A stretch of DNA of 64,000 nt from Rotaria sp. Silwood1 (lineage: Eukaryota; Rotifera; Eurotatoria; Philodinida; Philodinidae), in contig CAJNOP010000002.1 of the NCBI GenBank assembly GCA_905250075.1, positions 7,243,565-7,307,564 on the forward strand. Reading direction: 5' to 3'. Positions 23,455 through 35,424 of this stretch are shown here, piece after piece; the stretch's first letter is position 1; the number at the start of each line of letters is the position of its first letter. The position numbers and the translations under genes were made by a program. The notes below the pieces were generated by a model. The model did no database searches. It had not been told where the DNA came from and worked only from the letters and a program-made list of their open reading frames with translations.

Positions 23455-25484
23455 ATGACTTCATCTAGAATACCATTGTATCGTGTCAAAGGCACACATT
23501 ATGAATGTGCATATACCATCGGTACTTTAACACGGGAAAAAATCCAGCATCGTATTGCTGATGATTTGGCTGAGTTATCAGTGTTATTTAAATTTATTCA
23601 AACAGAATATGGACTTCGATTACATCGAAATTTTATTGAAACTATTCGTTCATTATATCCCTGGTATTGGGATGAGATTTGTGGTATAGCCGATGGTTCA
23701 GGAATTCCATTAGAACAATTACTGGTTTTGAATTTTTTAAATGAAACTCGAACAGCTTATAAGTTATTAGAAGAAGCACAACAATTAGATTTAAGAAGTG
23801 AAAAATTTCTCAATGAAAATGGTGAAAAAGGTTGTACGACAGTTTTACTTAATCGAAAAGATACAAACACATTTTCACTATTACATAATGAAGATCATGC
23901 AGCAGCGTTATACTTCACTGGGTATGTTGTTGAAGCAGATATTCAATCAAGCGAATATGATGATGGAAAACGTCAAAGTCCAAATGAAAAATTTATTGCT
24001 TATTGCTATGCTGGTGTTATACCAGGTAAATAATTATTTATGTACGACTTTCATATATGTTATTTCGTATGAATCATTATTGTCTTTTAATCAAGAATGA
24101 TCCATAGATTGCAATAGATTTAGTACTTATGATTTATAACGACAAGGGCTGGAAATGATTTCTTTTTTCCAAAAAATAAAATAGGGGTAGCTGGATTCCT
24201 TGAGTTCTGTACTCCTGAAAGTCTCAAAACTCCAGTTTCACTCACGTAACTTTCGGAAGAGTGTAGATTTCAGTTCTCTCTAAATCTACAACTAGATTTG
24301 TAGTTGAATATCTGAGGAAACCATTGTACTTTATATTTGTCATCTCTCGTGGCATTTGGAATTTCTAAACGTAATACACCATGCAGAACTTTTTAAATAT
24401 TTGTTTTATTAAAAAAGAAATCGTTTCACGTAGTCAATATAGGACATATTTCTAAAGTTTTAAATGTTTAATAGTCATAAAGCATTATTTGATTATTTAT
24501 TTATTCTAAACTATTATATAATTTGTACAATACAAGTAATCAACTGTTCGACATTCACATAAACACATCGTTTAGCATCAATTCTTCTACTAACTTCTTC
24601 TTTTATTGATGAAAGTAATATTTCAGAATAACATCAAGGAAGTTGTTGACGTTATTCTATAAATAAATTTATCTTTTTATTGATATTCATTCTAATGAAT
24701 GCATATAGAACTTTGAAAGTGTTATTTACTACATAAATTCGAGTTCAATATTTTATTACTTTTTATTTTTAGGAAATGCTTTTGGCGCTAACAGACATGG
24801 TTTTGCATTCTCCCTAAATGGTCTATATCCTGATTGTGTTGGACATTGTCGTTTACCACGACAAGTAGTTAATCGAGCTCTACTATCAGTACAAGATGAA
24901 GAAGATTTAGACAAACTACTTCGTATGTCTCCTGTAGCATTTGGTTTTTGTATAAATGGAGCTTTTTATCGTCAGCAAAATCATTTACTTAATTATGAAA
25001 TTGGACCTAATTTAAAGATTGATAATGAAAATTATATAAGTAAATGTTTGATAATAAATGATGATCACAAAATAAATCAAAGAGATGGTAAAAAGAATTT
25101 ATTAAATAACTAAATGCATTTACTTATTTTCGTTTAGATGAATGTGAAATTGTATTAAATTATCTAGTACATTACAATCATTATGAGCGTTTGAATAAAG
25201 TAATTATTGAACAAAAACCTCTTAAATCAACATATAGTCGTGGGAAACGTGGTCAAGAACTCGGTGAATTATTTACAAGTAATGATGCAATCAATTTACT
25301 TGGTGATAATGAAAATGAAGCATTTCCAATATTTCTTGTTTTAAATAAAACTGAAGCTGATTCAGTAACACTTTGCACAGCACATTTTGATTTCTATACA
25401 TTACAATTATCCATTTATCAGCATAATCCAAAAGACAATAATCAGCCTTCATTTATTTATAATCTAACCGATCTATTTAATTGA
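23455..25484 (+). CDS. C45-family Ntn hydrolase / acyltransferase-like protein
   Basis: Three exons (23455-24025, 24773-25087, 25138-25484) join in frame to give 410 residues. The pattern is that of peptidase family C45: acyl-CoA:6-aminopenicillanate acyltransferase, and the insect beta-alanyl conjugate hydrolase Tan. Visible marks are an N-terminal region with LYPWYWDEICGIADGSGIPL, typical of the autocleaved prosegment. Next comes KGCTTVLL, whose Cys127 should become the N-terminal nucleophile after self-cleavage, followed by LLHNEDH and then FGANRHGFAFSLNGLYP in exon 2. Related enzymes make or split amide bonds of acylated amines or dipeptides; the substrate here is unknown. No signal peptide. 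Intron 1 (747 bases) is much longer than the 50-base intron 2. AATAAA follows the stop. The introns argue against very recent transfer from bacteria or fungi. Confidence 0.82.
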
Positions 25485-27458
25485 AAAGACTAACCAATAA
25501 AAATAAAATATCTCTTGGAGTAATCTATAAATGATTGTATTTTTTTGGATGGAATATATACATAAACGTTCACCAAAAAAAAGAAAATATTATGATAGCT
25601 TGAAAAAATTTGATCACTAAATTTCCCATAGAATAGAAGACTAACTACAAAGAACTTCTCTCAAGGCATACTAGAAGACCATGCATTGTCAAAAATTCGT
25701 TTGTTTTTTTGAGTAAAAATATTTTTTTTGTTATTAAAATTACTTTTTTTTAGTAAGAACATGTTTTTCCAGTACTTGTTTGCTAATATCGTGTATTTGA
25801 ATATGACAAGTCTTTTCAAAAACCTTGATTTTCTAGGTAAATATTAGCAAAAAACCGATCTTGCAATGAAACGTCACCTTTTGAAAAGCAATGTGAATTT
25901 CCATAATTCAATGCCATAGTTTTTTCTTATTTTGGAAGGAGATAGGGGCGGATCTATACAGTTTTTGATGATGGTATGAAATATCAGATTGCAATATTGA
26001 ATGATAAATTGCTGAAGGAAATAATATTTTTTCTAGAAAAGCGATGGATGTATACGTAGTGGAAAAATCATTTTTATTTCATAATTTTCTAGGCTGAATA
26101 TACGAAATTTTTTAAAATAAAATTAGAAAAAAAGATGTTTTCTATAATCATCATAATTTTATGTTTAAAAATGATAATCACGAAGTCAATTGTTCATTTC
26201 ATATTACTTTATAAAATTTTCTTTATTTCTAACATAAATTAACTATGCTTCCATTTCAATCTATATCCTTGTCAAAAACTTGAATATATATAATAACGAA
26301 GGTAGCCATTAAAATAATTATATTTTGATGAGATATTACTTGTTCATAAGCTTTCTTTGACATAGAACTTATGACTATATTCATCATTCTAAATGAATTT
26401 AATTAAATTATTAGTTGGCTATTTTAACTGGACTTTTATGAAAACATTTAAAAAAATTAAAAAGTTTGCATTCAAAAAATTCTAGAAAGAAAATTTTCAT
26501 TGAACTTTGTTACTGCTTGTTTTCATAAATTTCTACACGTCAGATTCTAAACCGTGTAGCATATTTTCTAAAGTAATGCAAATTATGAAACGAACACATT
26601 GTACAAGACCAAAACAACAATTGAGACTTTTCTAAGACTTAATGCTGATAAAAAAGTAAACTGATAGTCTTAGTCTATTAAACCATATAGCTTCAATATA
26701 TCTTTTATAATCATTGGACTAACAATTTAATTTTTAGAAAAAATATTTAAAATCTAAGAGGTAGAATAAGATTTGAACATTCGAATTACTATGTTGTTCA
26801 AATTAAAAGCAAATTTAATCAACGAAATAGAAAGTGTCAATGCTTTGTTGGATAGAAAAAAAAATGACTGTAGAAAGATAGAAGAATTTTTCTGTGACAC
26901 TTTACTATCTCCAAGTAACGTTCAAGGCTTATATGTAGACATGTTCAAAGGGCAAAATATGTGCTCTATAGTCATAGAAATCTAAAACTTTGCTATAGTC
27001 GTGACATACGGATATGAGTTTATTTGAATGCAACACTTGTCATTTTCAATCACGTAGTAAGAAGATCATTTTATTTTAACATCAAAATCAAAATGGAAAT
27101 AATCAAAAAATTTCTTTGCGCACACAGTTAGATGCAGAAATAACAGCTATATAGAAATAGTCTTTTTTTTCTTTCAACACCGCATTATATTTTTTCTTTT
27201 TTAAAACAATCAGTATTATTAATATTTGAACTATATATATATACTAGAAGAAATGCAGAAAAAACACTAAGGAATAAAACTTTTGCAATTCGATTGCATT
27301 ATATAGACTTTCATGTTGAGAAACTAATAAATTAGATTTGAAATATCTATCTTTTGTATTGATGTCCTTAACGGAAATTCATAATAGCATGTAAAAAAAT
27401 ATATTCAGACATTGTTATTTTTCTATTTTGATTATTATTTTAAATATTGATCAACGAT
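25485..27458. other. Gene-free stretch
   Basis: A 70-codon frame at 26773-26985 lacks an ATG at its start and has no family resemblance. The string ATAGGGGCGGATCT near 25943 resembles one end of a hAT element, but no matching second end was found. Confidence 0.45.
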
Positions 27459-28634
27459 ATGTTGCATAATGTTTTTCGTCTTGGTCTTATTCGAATTTTT
27501 TATCCATGTTTAATGATATTTGGTACAATTGGAAATATATTATGTTTAAAAATTCTTCTTCGTAAACGTTTTCGTCGTCAATCAACATGCCAATATTTAT
27601 GTATACTTGCTGTTATTGATATTATTTTTATTTATATGAGATCAACACGTTTTTTATATCGACATATATACAATTTTGATTTACGTAATACATCATTATG
27701 GATATGTCGAACATTTATATATTTTTCATCAACACTATCACATTTAGCATCATGGATACTTGTTATTGTTAGTTTTGATCGATATTTTATTATAAAAAAT
27801 TTTCTTCGATGTCGTCATGTAGGTTGGCGTGTAATTAATTCAACATGTGTACTTATTTTAATTGTATCTATTGTAAATATTCATTATTTTCAAATCCTAG
27901 GTAAAAAGAATTTTAAAGAAAAGAAAAACATTTTTTTAATTTTATTTCTATTTAAAAAAAAAGGATTCTTCTTTTTATATTTTATAGGAACTGAAATTCC
28001 AATAAAAATTCCGATTGTTCAAATGACTGATAATATTTCAAATGAAACTTATGTTCAAACTTACCGTTTTGTATGTATTGCACGCTCACCATTCAAAGAA
28101 TTTTTTCGTTTATATGTTCCTATATTTGATTTACTTTTTGTTGCTATCATACCATTTTGTCTTATGACATTTACAAATATTGGTATAATTCGTACAACTA
28201 TGCGATCAAATATGTTATACATATCAATAAGAAAACAAAAAAGAAATAACCGTTTAACTATTATGTTATTATCTGTTATATTAGCTTTTATGCTGTTAAC
28301 ATGTCCATCAGTTATTTATATATGCTTAAATCGTTTAACATCATCAAGAGCAATTTCTGATACGCAATTAGTTATTCTTGACTTACTTGAATCATTATGG
28401 TATACAAAACATGCACTAAATTTTATATTATATACATTAAGTGGACAAGATTTTCGAAAAGAATTTATTAAATTACTTCCATGTTATCGACGACAACCAT
28501 CAAATTCATTAAGTAATCAACAAAAAAGTCGTAGTAATGATTTAACTAAAGGTATAAGTATGTTTTCGAATAAATCTCCTTCAGCAAGTAGACGATTATT
28601 TGAACATCGGAATGAACGGAAAACAATGAAATAA
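27459..28634 (+). CDS. Class A (rhodopsin-like) GPCR, peptide-receptor type
   Basis: Seven-helix receptor of about 362 residues from two exons (27459-27900, 27988-28634). Helix 1 carries GTIGNIL, helix 2 the conserved Asp in LAVIDII, and helix 3 follows WICRTF, whose Cys should pair with the Cys of YRFVCIA in loop 2. The DRY motif is SFDRYF at the end of helix 3. Helix 7 has NFILY in place of NPxxY, then an amphipathic QDFRKEF and a Ser-rich tail. This fits invertebrate FMRFamide-like or other peptide receptors; the ligand cannot be named. The start is the first ATG. Only about 7 residues precede helix 1, so an upstream exon may exist. The 87-base intron is a multiple of three and has no stop, so an unspliced reading stays open. 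Confidence 0.82.
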   Translation: MLHNVFRLGLIRIFYPCLMIFGTIGNILCLKILLRKRFRRQSTCQYLCILAVIDIIFIYMRSTRFLYRHIYNFDLRNTSLWICRTFIYFSSTLSHLASWILVIVSFDRYFIIKNFLRCRHVGWRVINSTCVLILIVSIVNIHYFQILGKKNFKEKKNIFLILFLFKKKGFFFLYFIGTEIPIKIPIVQMTDNISNETYVQTYRFVCIARSPFKEFFRLYVPIFDLLFVAIIPFCLMTFTNIGIIRTTMRSNMLYISIRKQKRNNRLTIMLLSVILAFMLLTCPSVIYICLNRLTSSRAISDTQLVILDLLESLWYTKHALNFILYTLSGQDFRKEFIKLLPCYRRQPSNSLSNQQKSRSNDLTKGISMFSNKSPSASRRLFEHRNERKTMK

Positions 28635-29925
28635 ATGATTTATCATTGAGTATCATTTTAAAATTATTACACGACGAAAAAAAATCCTTAATGATGTAGA
28701 TGGTAAAATTGATAGTAATTTTTTTTTATAAGTTTGGCATGTTCAAATGCATAAATGGCAACATTAATCACAAGTGATTCATGACGACCTTCATTAACGG
28801 CTCAGACATTAGTACATAAAATGCAATAAAAATATTTTATTTTATTTCGAATAAAATTATATAACTGCATAATATAGATTCTTCATATGCAAGAAGAATA
28901 AATACGAAACAGAAAAATGGATGTTTAAAAAAACAAAACTAGAAATACTGGACAAACCGTCCATTATTGTTATAGTTGAAATATTGTCTCATGAGGGAAC
29001 GTTTTCAACTGATTAATCGTTTTTTCATTGAAAGTTAGTGGATTGTAGGCTATCGACTACACTGACATTGAATATGATAATCAGAAATCCCTTTAGGTCT
29101 TTCTATGCTGATTTTGTAGACTAATACGTTTTTGCCGTGATCCGTCCAGATTATAAAGGATATCGAATTGCCTAGGAAACATTAACTTCTGTTTTAAATC
29201 ATTATTTTTCTTACAGAGAATACAGCCGTTTTAATTTACACAACAAATATATGCTAACAGTTCAATGTGAAAATCTTCAAAATAATTTTATTTCAGTTAA
29301 AACTAATTTTTCTAAAAAGTAAAAATTATCATCTTATAGCTAACTCGAAATGTTCCATATTTTTGGATTGATCTAAAGCGATTTGACAAAATTTTAGTTT
29401 GTCTAGAAAACCAACAAATAAATCTCTAAAGAGGATCTTGTATAGTCATATTTAGAATAAGCATAGTCAATAGTTTATAATCCTCTGGCTTTTGGTAAGA
29501 AAGTGATTGATCGATTGAAAACGCTTCCTCGTCAGTAGCGGTTAAATAACGCTACAGTTATACTTTTCTTAAACAATTAGTTGAGCAGATTGATTCTCTA
29601 TATGCCTGTTTGTATCATTAGGAGTAAGTTAAGAAAAAAGTGTTCTGCTTTTAATATCTTGTTAATTATAGAGAATGAAATGCAAGATTAATTGTTTATT
29701 TATTTGAAATAAATTATTCGTTATTTTTGTTATGACTATTTGACAAAAAATAATGATTGAAACTAGTTTCTGATCGTACATTAACTTAACTATTATTATT
29801 CTTTTTTTAATATAAAATTATTTTGCTTTCACTATAAAATTTTTTATTTTCAACTTTTTATTTTATATATTTATCACTGAAAAATTAGCAGAGACCATAA
29901 TAATAAAAAGAAAAACATTTTTGCG
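28635..29925. other. Non-coding between convergent genes
   Basis: No gene seen. It holds the 3' flanks of the GPCR and of the F-BAR gene, with poly(A)-signal-like AATAAA on both strands. Confidence 0.5.
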
Positions 29926-30846
29926 TCAAATAGTATCTTGAAATTCTTCAAAAACAGGATAATGTGATTGTGAACCCGGTCCATGATTATTATACCAAGT
30001 ATCAAGATCAGCTTGAGTATTATGTGTCTGTAAAACTCGTACATAATCATCAAACATCTTATTAAAAACAGCTTGTTGTTGCAATGTTTTAATATATTCA
30101 ATAAATATTTCTTTAAAAAAATCTAAACGTTTTTTTTCAAATGCTTGCGTACGTTGAAATATTTCAATCATATTGGCTTCATAACGTTGTCTTGGTTCAG
30201 CACCTGGTGCAACATCATGTAATAATTGTTGATATTTTGTTCGTGCTGTATCCACATTAAGTTTCAATTGTATATAATTATCAACAATTTGTTTTTGTGT
30301 TTCAGTTGGTGTTTCAGCTGGCATTGATAATTTTTGTTCGTCAGCTTGTTTTAATAATTTAGCTACCTTATAATAATTTTGTTTTGCTTCATGAATTGAT
30401 TCAAGTAATTTATTCCATGGTTTTTGTATATGTTCGAATTCTTTTTCAAATTCTTTTGATTTTTTATAATTTATTATTGATTTTTCATAATTATCTTTTC
30501 TCCATTGTTTTAATTTTGGTTGTATATTATCATTTAAATTTGATGCTATTGTTTGATGTATATCAGCCATTTGTTCACCTGTCGATACAATTTGATCCCA
30601 AACTTTTTTATTTGATGGATATTCAGATAATTTTGTTAATTCACCATGCCACTTTCTTGACCAAGAACGTAATGCATTAACATATGTATGTTCTAGATTC
30701 GATCGTTCTTCAAACATATTTGAAAGATGGGCAATTAATTCACTACCAAATTCATATCGATTAATACAACGCTCATATTGTAATGGTTCGAAAAAGCCAT
30801 GACTTGGCGTGCCAGTCATTGATGCAGAAGTTGTATTCGATGCCAT
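29926..30846 (-). CDS. PACSIN: F-BAR protein, PACSIN/syndapin-like, no SH3
   Basis: Single-exon gene of 306 residues. The sequence is an F-BAR domain from near residue 18 (FFEPLQYERCINRYEFGSEL, with SNMFEERSNLEHTYVNALRS following) through long coiled helices rich in Lys/Glu. It ends with WYNNHGPGSQSHYPVFEEF, the signature that closes the F-BAR module in PACSINs. F-BAR dimers bind and curve membranes during endocytosis and actin remodelling. PACSINs normally continue through an NPF-bearing linker to a C-terminal SH3 that recruits dynamin and N-WASP. Here a TGA follows five residues after the signature and no SH3-like exon is visible downstream on the minus strand. Lack of introns, when neighbours have many, suggests a retrocopy or lineage-specific intron loss. 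TTTAG lies 8 bases before the ATG. Confidence 0.87.
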   Translation of the reverse strand: MASNTTSASMTGTPSHGFFEPLQYERCINRYEFGSELIAHLSNMFEERSNLEHTYVNALRSWSRKWHGELTKLSEYPSNKKVWDQIVSTGEQMADIHQTIASNLNDNIQPKLKQWRKDNYEKSIINYKKSKEFEKEFEHIQKPWNKLLESIHEAKQNYYKVAKLLKQADEQKLSMPAETPTETQKQIVDNYIQLKLNVDTARTKYQQLLHDVAPGAEPRQRYEANMIEIFQRTQAFEKKRLDFFKEIFIEYIKTLQQQAVFNKMFDDYVRVLQTHNTQADLDTWYNNHGPGSQSHYPVFEEFQDTI

Positions 30847-33800
30847 TTAGACACTAAACATTAATAGAGTAATTGAAAAAAAAGTATAGGCACGTGTATA
30901 TATGCGCGAAAAAATGAAAAAGAGAAGACAGAAAAAATCACTACTTATAAAGGGTGTCGATGAAAAAGAACGAGCGAAAAAAACCGACGAAAAAAAAAGA
31001 AACCCATTCGTTGCTACTATTGACATATTCAAAATGAAATGATTGCATCAAAGTAGGGGGCGCAATTGTGTGCTCTAACAGTCATAATGTTATCTTTGCA
31101 GTTACTGTTTGCTATCAGTAGAAGTTAACTGTGAACTATTTTAAGCTTCTATTTGAAGTGACAATAATGTACTAGTAATAGAAATTAGCTAAATTTTCAA
31201 ACAAGTTTTTATTCAATATTTTTTCAGTAATCATGTTTCATTAATGATTAATAAAACGTGTTTTTTTTAATACAAAAAAACAACATTTTATTTTATTAGA
31301 AATGAACTTGAAACGTATGTATTCTTATCAGATAAAAAGTTGTTGACGAATATAACTAACAAATCCAATCTATGTATCATTTGATGATGCAGAGACGTTG
31401 TTTTTTTTGTATTTAGACAAAAAAATTTTATGTTAAAGAAAAATAAAAACATGTCGACGTATCGATGATTAAGTATCTGAAGGATCAATCCTAAGTAAAA
31501 AAAACTAAAAATAACAGTTATGTACAGAAATTTAAATCAACTCATTTAAATTCATGAATTAAATAAATTGAATTGAAATTAAAGAGCATCATAGAACGTG
31601 CATCCTGCAGGACACCGAATTCAGTAATTGATTGTGACTCAAGGAAGTGTTGATCTAGTAATGAAACTCATCGTGATTTTCCATTATTATCGGTAGTAGC
31701 TAGAAGAGTCGATGCCATACTAACGACTAGTGCTTCTATAGAAAGATAATTTAGTTTAATTGAATTGATATTTACTGGAAGACGAACACGCTTATCCACA
31801 AATTAAATTGTTAGTATATTAATTATTCGCTCATACGAAAGATTCAAGAAAATGTAATAAAAAAGAAACTTATCCCTTTCCAGTATCCATTTGTTAATTT
31901 TGATTACATTTTAAACTCATTGTATTTATACTTGTTTTAGTATTGTTCCTTTTACCATATGGATGCCAAATATTTGTTTGTTATTTATTTCATTTCTTCT
32001 AGAAAATGTGTGATAAGATTTATTAATATGATTATGTTGTAAATGATTTTTGTATAAATAGTGCATCTATGATATTCAACATCGTATTTCGTATACATGC
32101 AGGTTTTTTTCCTTGTGAACAAGGCAATGAAAAGATCGGTCAATGGGACAGTCGCACGAGGATTCATTGTCCCACAAGATGTGTCCTACCAAGAAGACCT
32201 TTTATATATCCTGTCTTTCGTCCTGCGAAACAGGATTACTAAGTGATAATATCCTACATATTACAGGACAGAACAAAGAAAACTGTCCTGTGACGCTCTC
32301 GGATTGAAATATTTACTAAAGATCTATGAATTCAATGTAACATCGAATTTTCTACTCGTTTTATCAAAAAGAAGTATTTTACAAAAAAATCTAAGAAAAT
32401 ATTATATTCTAATTTATTGTGTAATATTTTTGTTAAATTAGTTATCTAGATCTATTCGAATTCTATTCGTATCTCTATAGTCTTTAATTCTGTTTGCATA
32501 ATATTATCACTAATTGTGTTCATTACCTACATAGTATGCTAATGTTGGTAATGTACCTAAGTCCTTAATTAACTGATGTATATATTTTTTAATTTGGCTC
32601 ATGAATACATGGTTTTCCTCTTTACATATTGATTGAAATTCGTTCGACATCATGTGCTGGGTTTCTTTACAATATAGCTCAGTGTTTAAAATAAAAACAG
32701 TAACAAAGTCAACTGAATTGGAAAAGGTTGTTTCTTCGTTTTTGAAAACAAGAGCTGACCAGCTCTGAACAATGAATACCTCTGAAGTTTGTGAATAGTA
32801 GTTTTGGGCTTCTTGTTAACTAATCAGGAGTTTTTGAAAAAGAATATATAGTACTATTTCGAAAAAAGATACAACAATCCAAGTACATCTTTTGATAGTC
32901 ATAGCTATAGTTGTATTGTGAATATGTTTAAAAGAAAATATGAAATGCTCGGTTGAATTAGTAAAAAGTTTCATTATATTGACAACCTCCTACATTCTAT
33001 ATGTCTGAGTTAATATATTTTGTCACCTAACGATATTTCAATAGAGTTTCAAAGGGTTTACTGAATACAAAATGAAAAACAAATTTTTGTTGCCCTATAA
33101 TGAAGCATCTGTACTAATACAATTTTTCGTTAATTTTTATGAAAATAAATACATATTTTTAGTATGAAAGGATGAGTTTAGTTGTTTCATACAGAGAAAT
33201 GTAATGAATAAATAATTAAATTAGTAAATCCATATGATATGATAGCTTTACGTATCAAGTGTTGAATTACGTTTTCATTCAAGTATCACTACTGCACCAA
33301 TAGTTCTTTATTGATGATGTCGACACAACTTGAATTCAAACTTTTCATCAAACGACATCTGTTCATGAAAACCATCTACTTCTATTTCTGACACTGGTGA
33401 GGAATGTATCCAACTATCGGATATTGCTCGATTTCATTTTATGGCTATGAATACGTCTCTATAACACTAAGAAAAACTTGAAATAATTTGGATCCACAAC
33501 CTATCAATGACTAAAAGTTATGACTGTTTCAATGAAATTAGTACTGAGAGTAAAGTATTTTCGACAAATCCAAAATCAAGACTTTTCACCTGAAATTTTT
33601 TCTATACATAGATTTAATAGTCATTAAATAGCTAATAGAGGGTTAGCGAAAAAAATATCATGCCTTTCTCAAAATATTCAACTTTCAACTAGACTAGATG
33701 ATTGTGTCTTTCTTTAGTAAACTGTTGTTTGTTTCAAAATTAAATATTTCGAGAAAAACATATTTGTTTTCATTAACACTTCTTGAACTACCGAATGACT

Positions 33801-34773
33801 GTTAAATCTTTCTATAGAAAAATTTTCAGGTCACTATTTCTGTTTTGGTTATTTCATAAATATATTGTTCGTAGTAAAACTTTCATAGAACACTCACAAT
33901 TCTTCATTAGTAGACTATTATTCCTAGTCCTTTCTAGTGTTCCTTAGTCTGACAGGAATCTACTTGTAACTACAATATGAAATTGAACAGTATCCGACAG
34001 TGAAATATGAGCCCCCGAGAAAATTCATCTCAGATATCCAGGTCATTATTGTCATTTGTCTTAAATGAAGGTAATCAAGAAAAATCGACGTTATCGTCAC
34101 TTGGGAAATCAATTTTGTTCTCTCTTGTAATATCATATCCGTACATGATTGAGCTACTCTACAGAGCATATAAAACAATTATTAACAAGATATACGCATA
34201 TGTTTTCTTTTATTTTCCATAGACTTGTTAGAAAATGAGTATTTCATTCTATTTTAATAAGTCACTTTTATTATCATTACTTCTACATTTTGTCATTGAG
34301 TGCAATTTGTTGTTTCTTTTTTTTCCCATTATCAAAAGTTGACGTTGTATGGTATCAAATATATTATTGTTCATTAGACATCTACATAGAAGTTATGGTA
34401 CCTGACAATTATATATTTTCTTTTCTTTTTGGTTCTTCTCTTTTTCAAATTACTCATTTTTAAAAAATATTGCTTAATAGTCTTTTTGTTCTAGCTGATG
34501 CTTAAAACATGTAGGTGTTTAGTAGCAAAAGCAAAAAGAAAGGAAACGAAAAAAGTCGTCCCTACTTTGCTAATAAAAAGAAAGAAAGAGAAAAAATTCT
34601 TGCCCATTTTGAAGTGATGATTTCTACTAAGAAAAGTTATTCTTAGTACTAAAAATTAGAAATAATAATAATAAGTATATTTGTCGTTTGTTTTATTATT
34701 TTTTTCTTTTGTAAAAAAGTCGACATGTTAATTTATAAAAAAAAGGAATAATTCATGTTCTTTTAGGATAAAC
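30847..34773. other. Gene-free stretch with palindromic clusters
   Basis: About 3.9 kb without a supportable gene. It holds a hairpin cluster near 32110-32290 and a 16-base palindrome at 32751-32766, described under findings. Frames at 33960-34222 on both strands look random. A poly-pyrimidine stretch ending TTTTAG lies 8 bases before the ATG at 34774. Confidence 0.5.
32208..32236. other. Imperfect hairpin
   Basis: ATCCTGTCTTTCG and CGAAACAGGAT pair around a TCCTG loop (11 pairs with a two-base bulge). A second inverted pair, TGGGACA at 32144-32150 and TGTCCCA at 32168-32174, lies just upstream. No encoded product; possibly a decayed mobile-element end. Confidence 0.45.
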
Positions 34774-35196
34774 ATGGACGATGACACACAAGCAATTGCC
34801 ATAGGTCTTGGTGCTGGACTAGGTGGATTTGCTGGCCTTGTACGTTTTTTAGTTCTATTAAAAATAAATCAATAATCAAGGATACATTCTGATTTAGTTA
34901 CTCATTGGTTGCATTTGTTGGCAAATACTTTGTGGCTCGTAAGTTAAAATGAATATTACTTGATATTTTATTATTATTATTATTATAAATATTTAATACA
35001 TAGTTGGTGTGAGAAGAAAAAAGTTCAAGCAAGAATAAAACCAATTCCAGCTAAAAATCAACGACATATAACAACAGTAACTAAAGCACATAATAATGTA
35101 TCAACTATGACAGCTATGAAAAATACTAATGTTGATCCTGATTTAAAACCGAATCCTGCGAATGATTTAGCAAGTAAAGTCAAATCAGCATGTTGA
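34774..35196 (+). CDS. Small single-pass membrane protein, unknown
   Basis: Three exons (34774-34839, 34898-34938, 35004-35196) give 99 residues with GT-AG introns of 58 and 65 bases and continuous frame. It opens MDDDTQAIAIGLGAGLGGFA, continuing through GLLLIGCICWQILCGSW: a Gly-rich hydrophobic segment at about residues 9-36, fit for one membrane span with an acidic N-terminus. A basic, polar tail follows (EKKKVQARIKPIPAK to ASKVKSAC). No signal-cleavage site, so probably N-out/C-in. Codon use matches the window's genes and AATAAA occurs about 70 bases after the stop. No family recognised. The AG-ended pyrimidine tract right before the ATG supports the start. Confidence 0.65.
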
Positions 35197-35424
35197 TGAT
35201 ATTCTAATGCATATATATAGGAAACAATTCGTTTTTTCTTTTGTAAATTTTGAGAGATCTTAAAAATAAACATTTATATTTATTAGCTATTTATAGACAA
35301 GTTTTGTTAGATCTCTTACGAAGCTTTACTTTTGAAATAAATGACTCAATTTTGTCTATCAATTTTAGTCTTTTGCTTAGCGATTAGGTTAAATTTTGTT
35401 GATGATTTATTTAATTATCAAAAG
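35197..35424. other. 3' flank of the small membrane protein gene
   Basis: Contains a poly(A)-signal-like AATAAA near 35265. Nothing else seen. Confidence 0.5.

Noticed and set aside
24136..24310. GGGCTGGAAAT and GC-richer stretch inside intron 1 of the C45 gene as a hAT element
   Set aside because: One end only; no matching inverted end or target-site duplication found.
25938..25970. AGGGGCGGATCT as a hAT end
   Set aside because: No reverse-complement partner found downstream.
26773..26985. 70-codon frame upstream of the GPCR
   Set aside because: Non-ATG start, no hydrophobic or domain content, ends 470 bases before the receptor.
27447..27458. Starting the GPCR four codons earlier
   Set aside because: That start would be TTG; the first ATG is at 27459.
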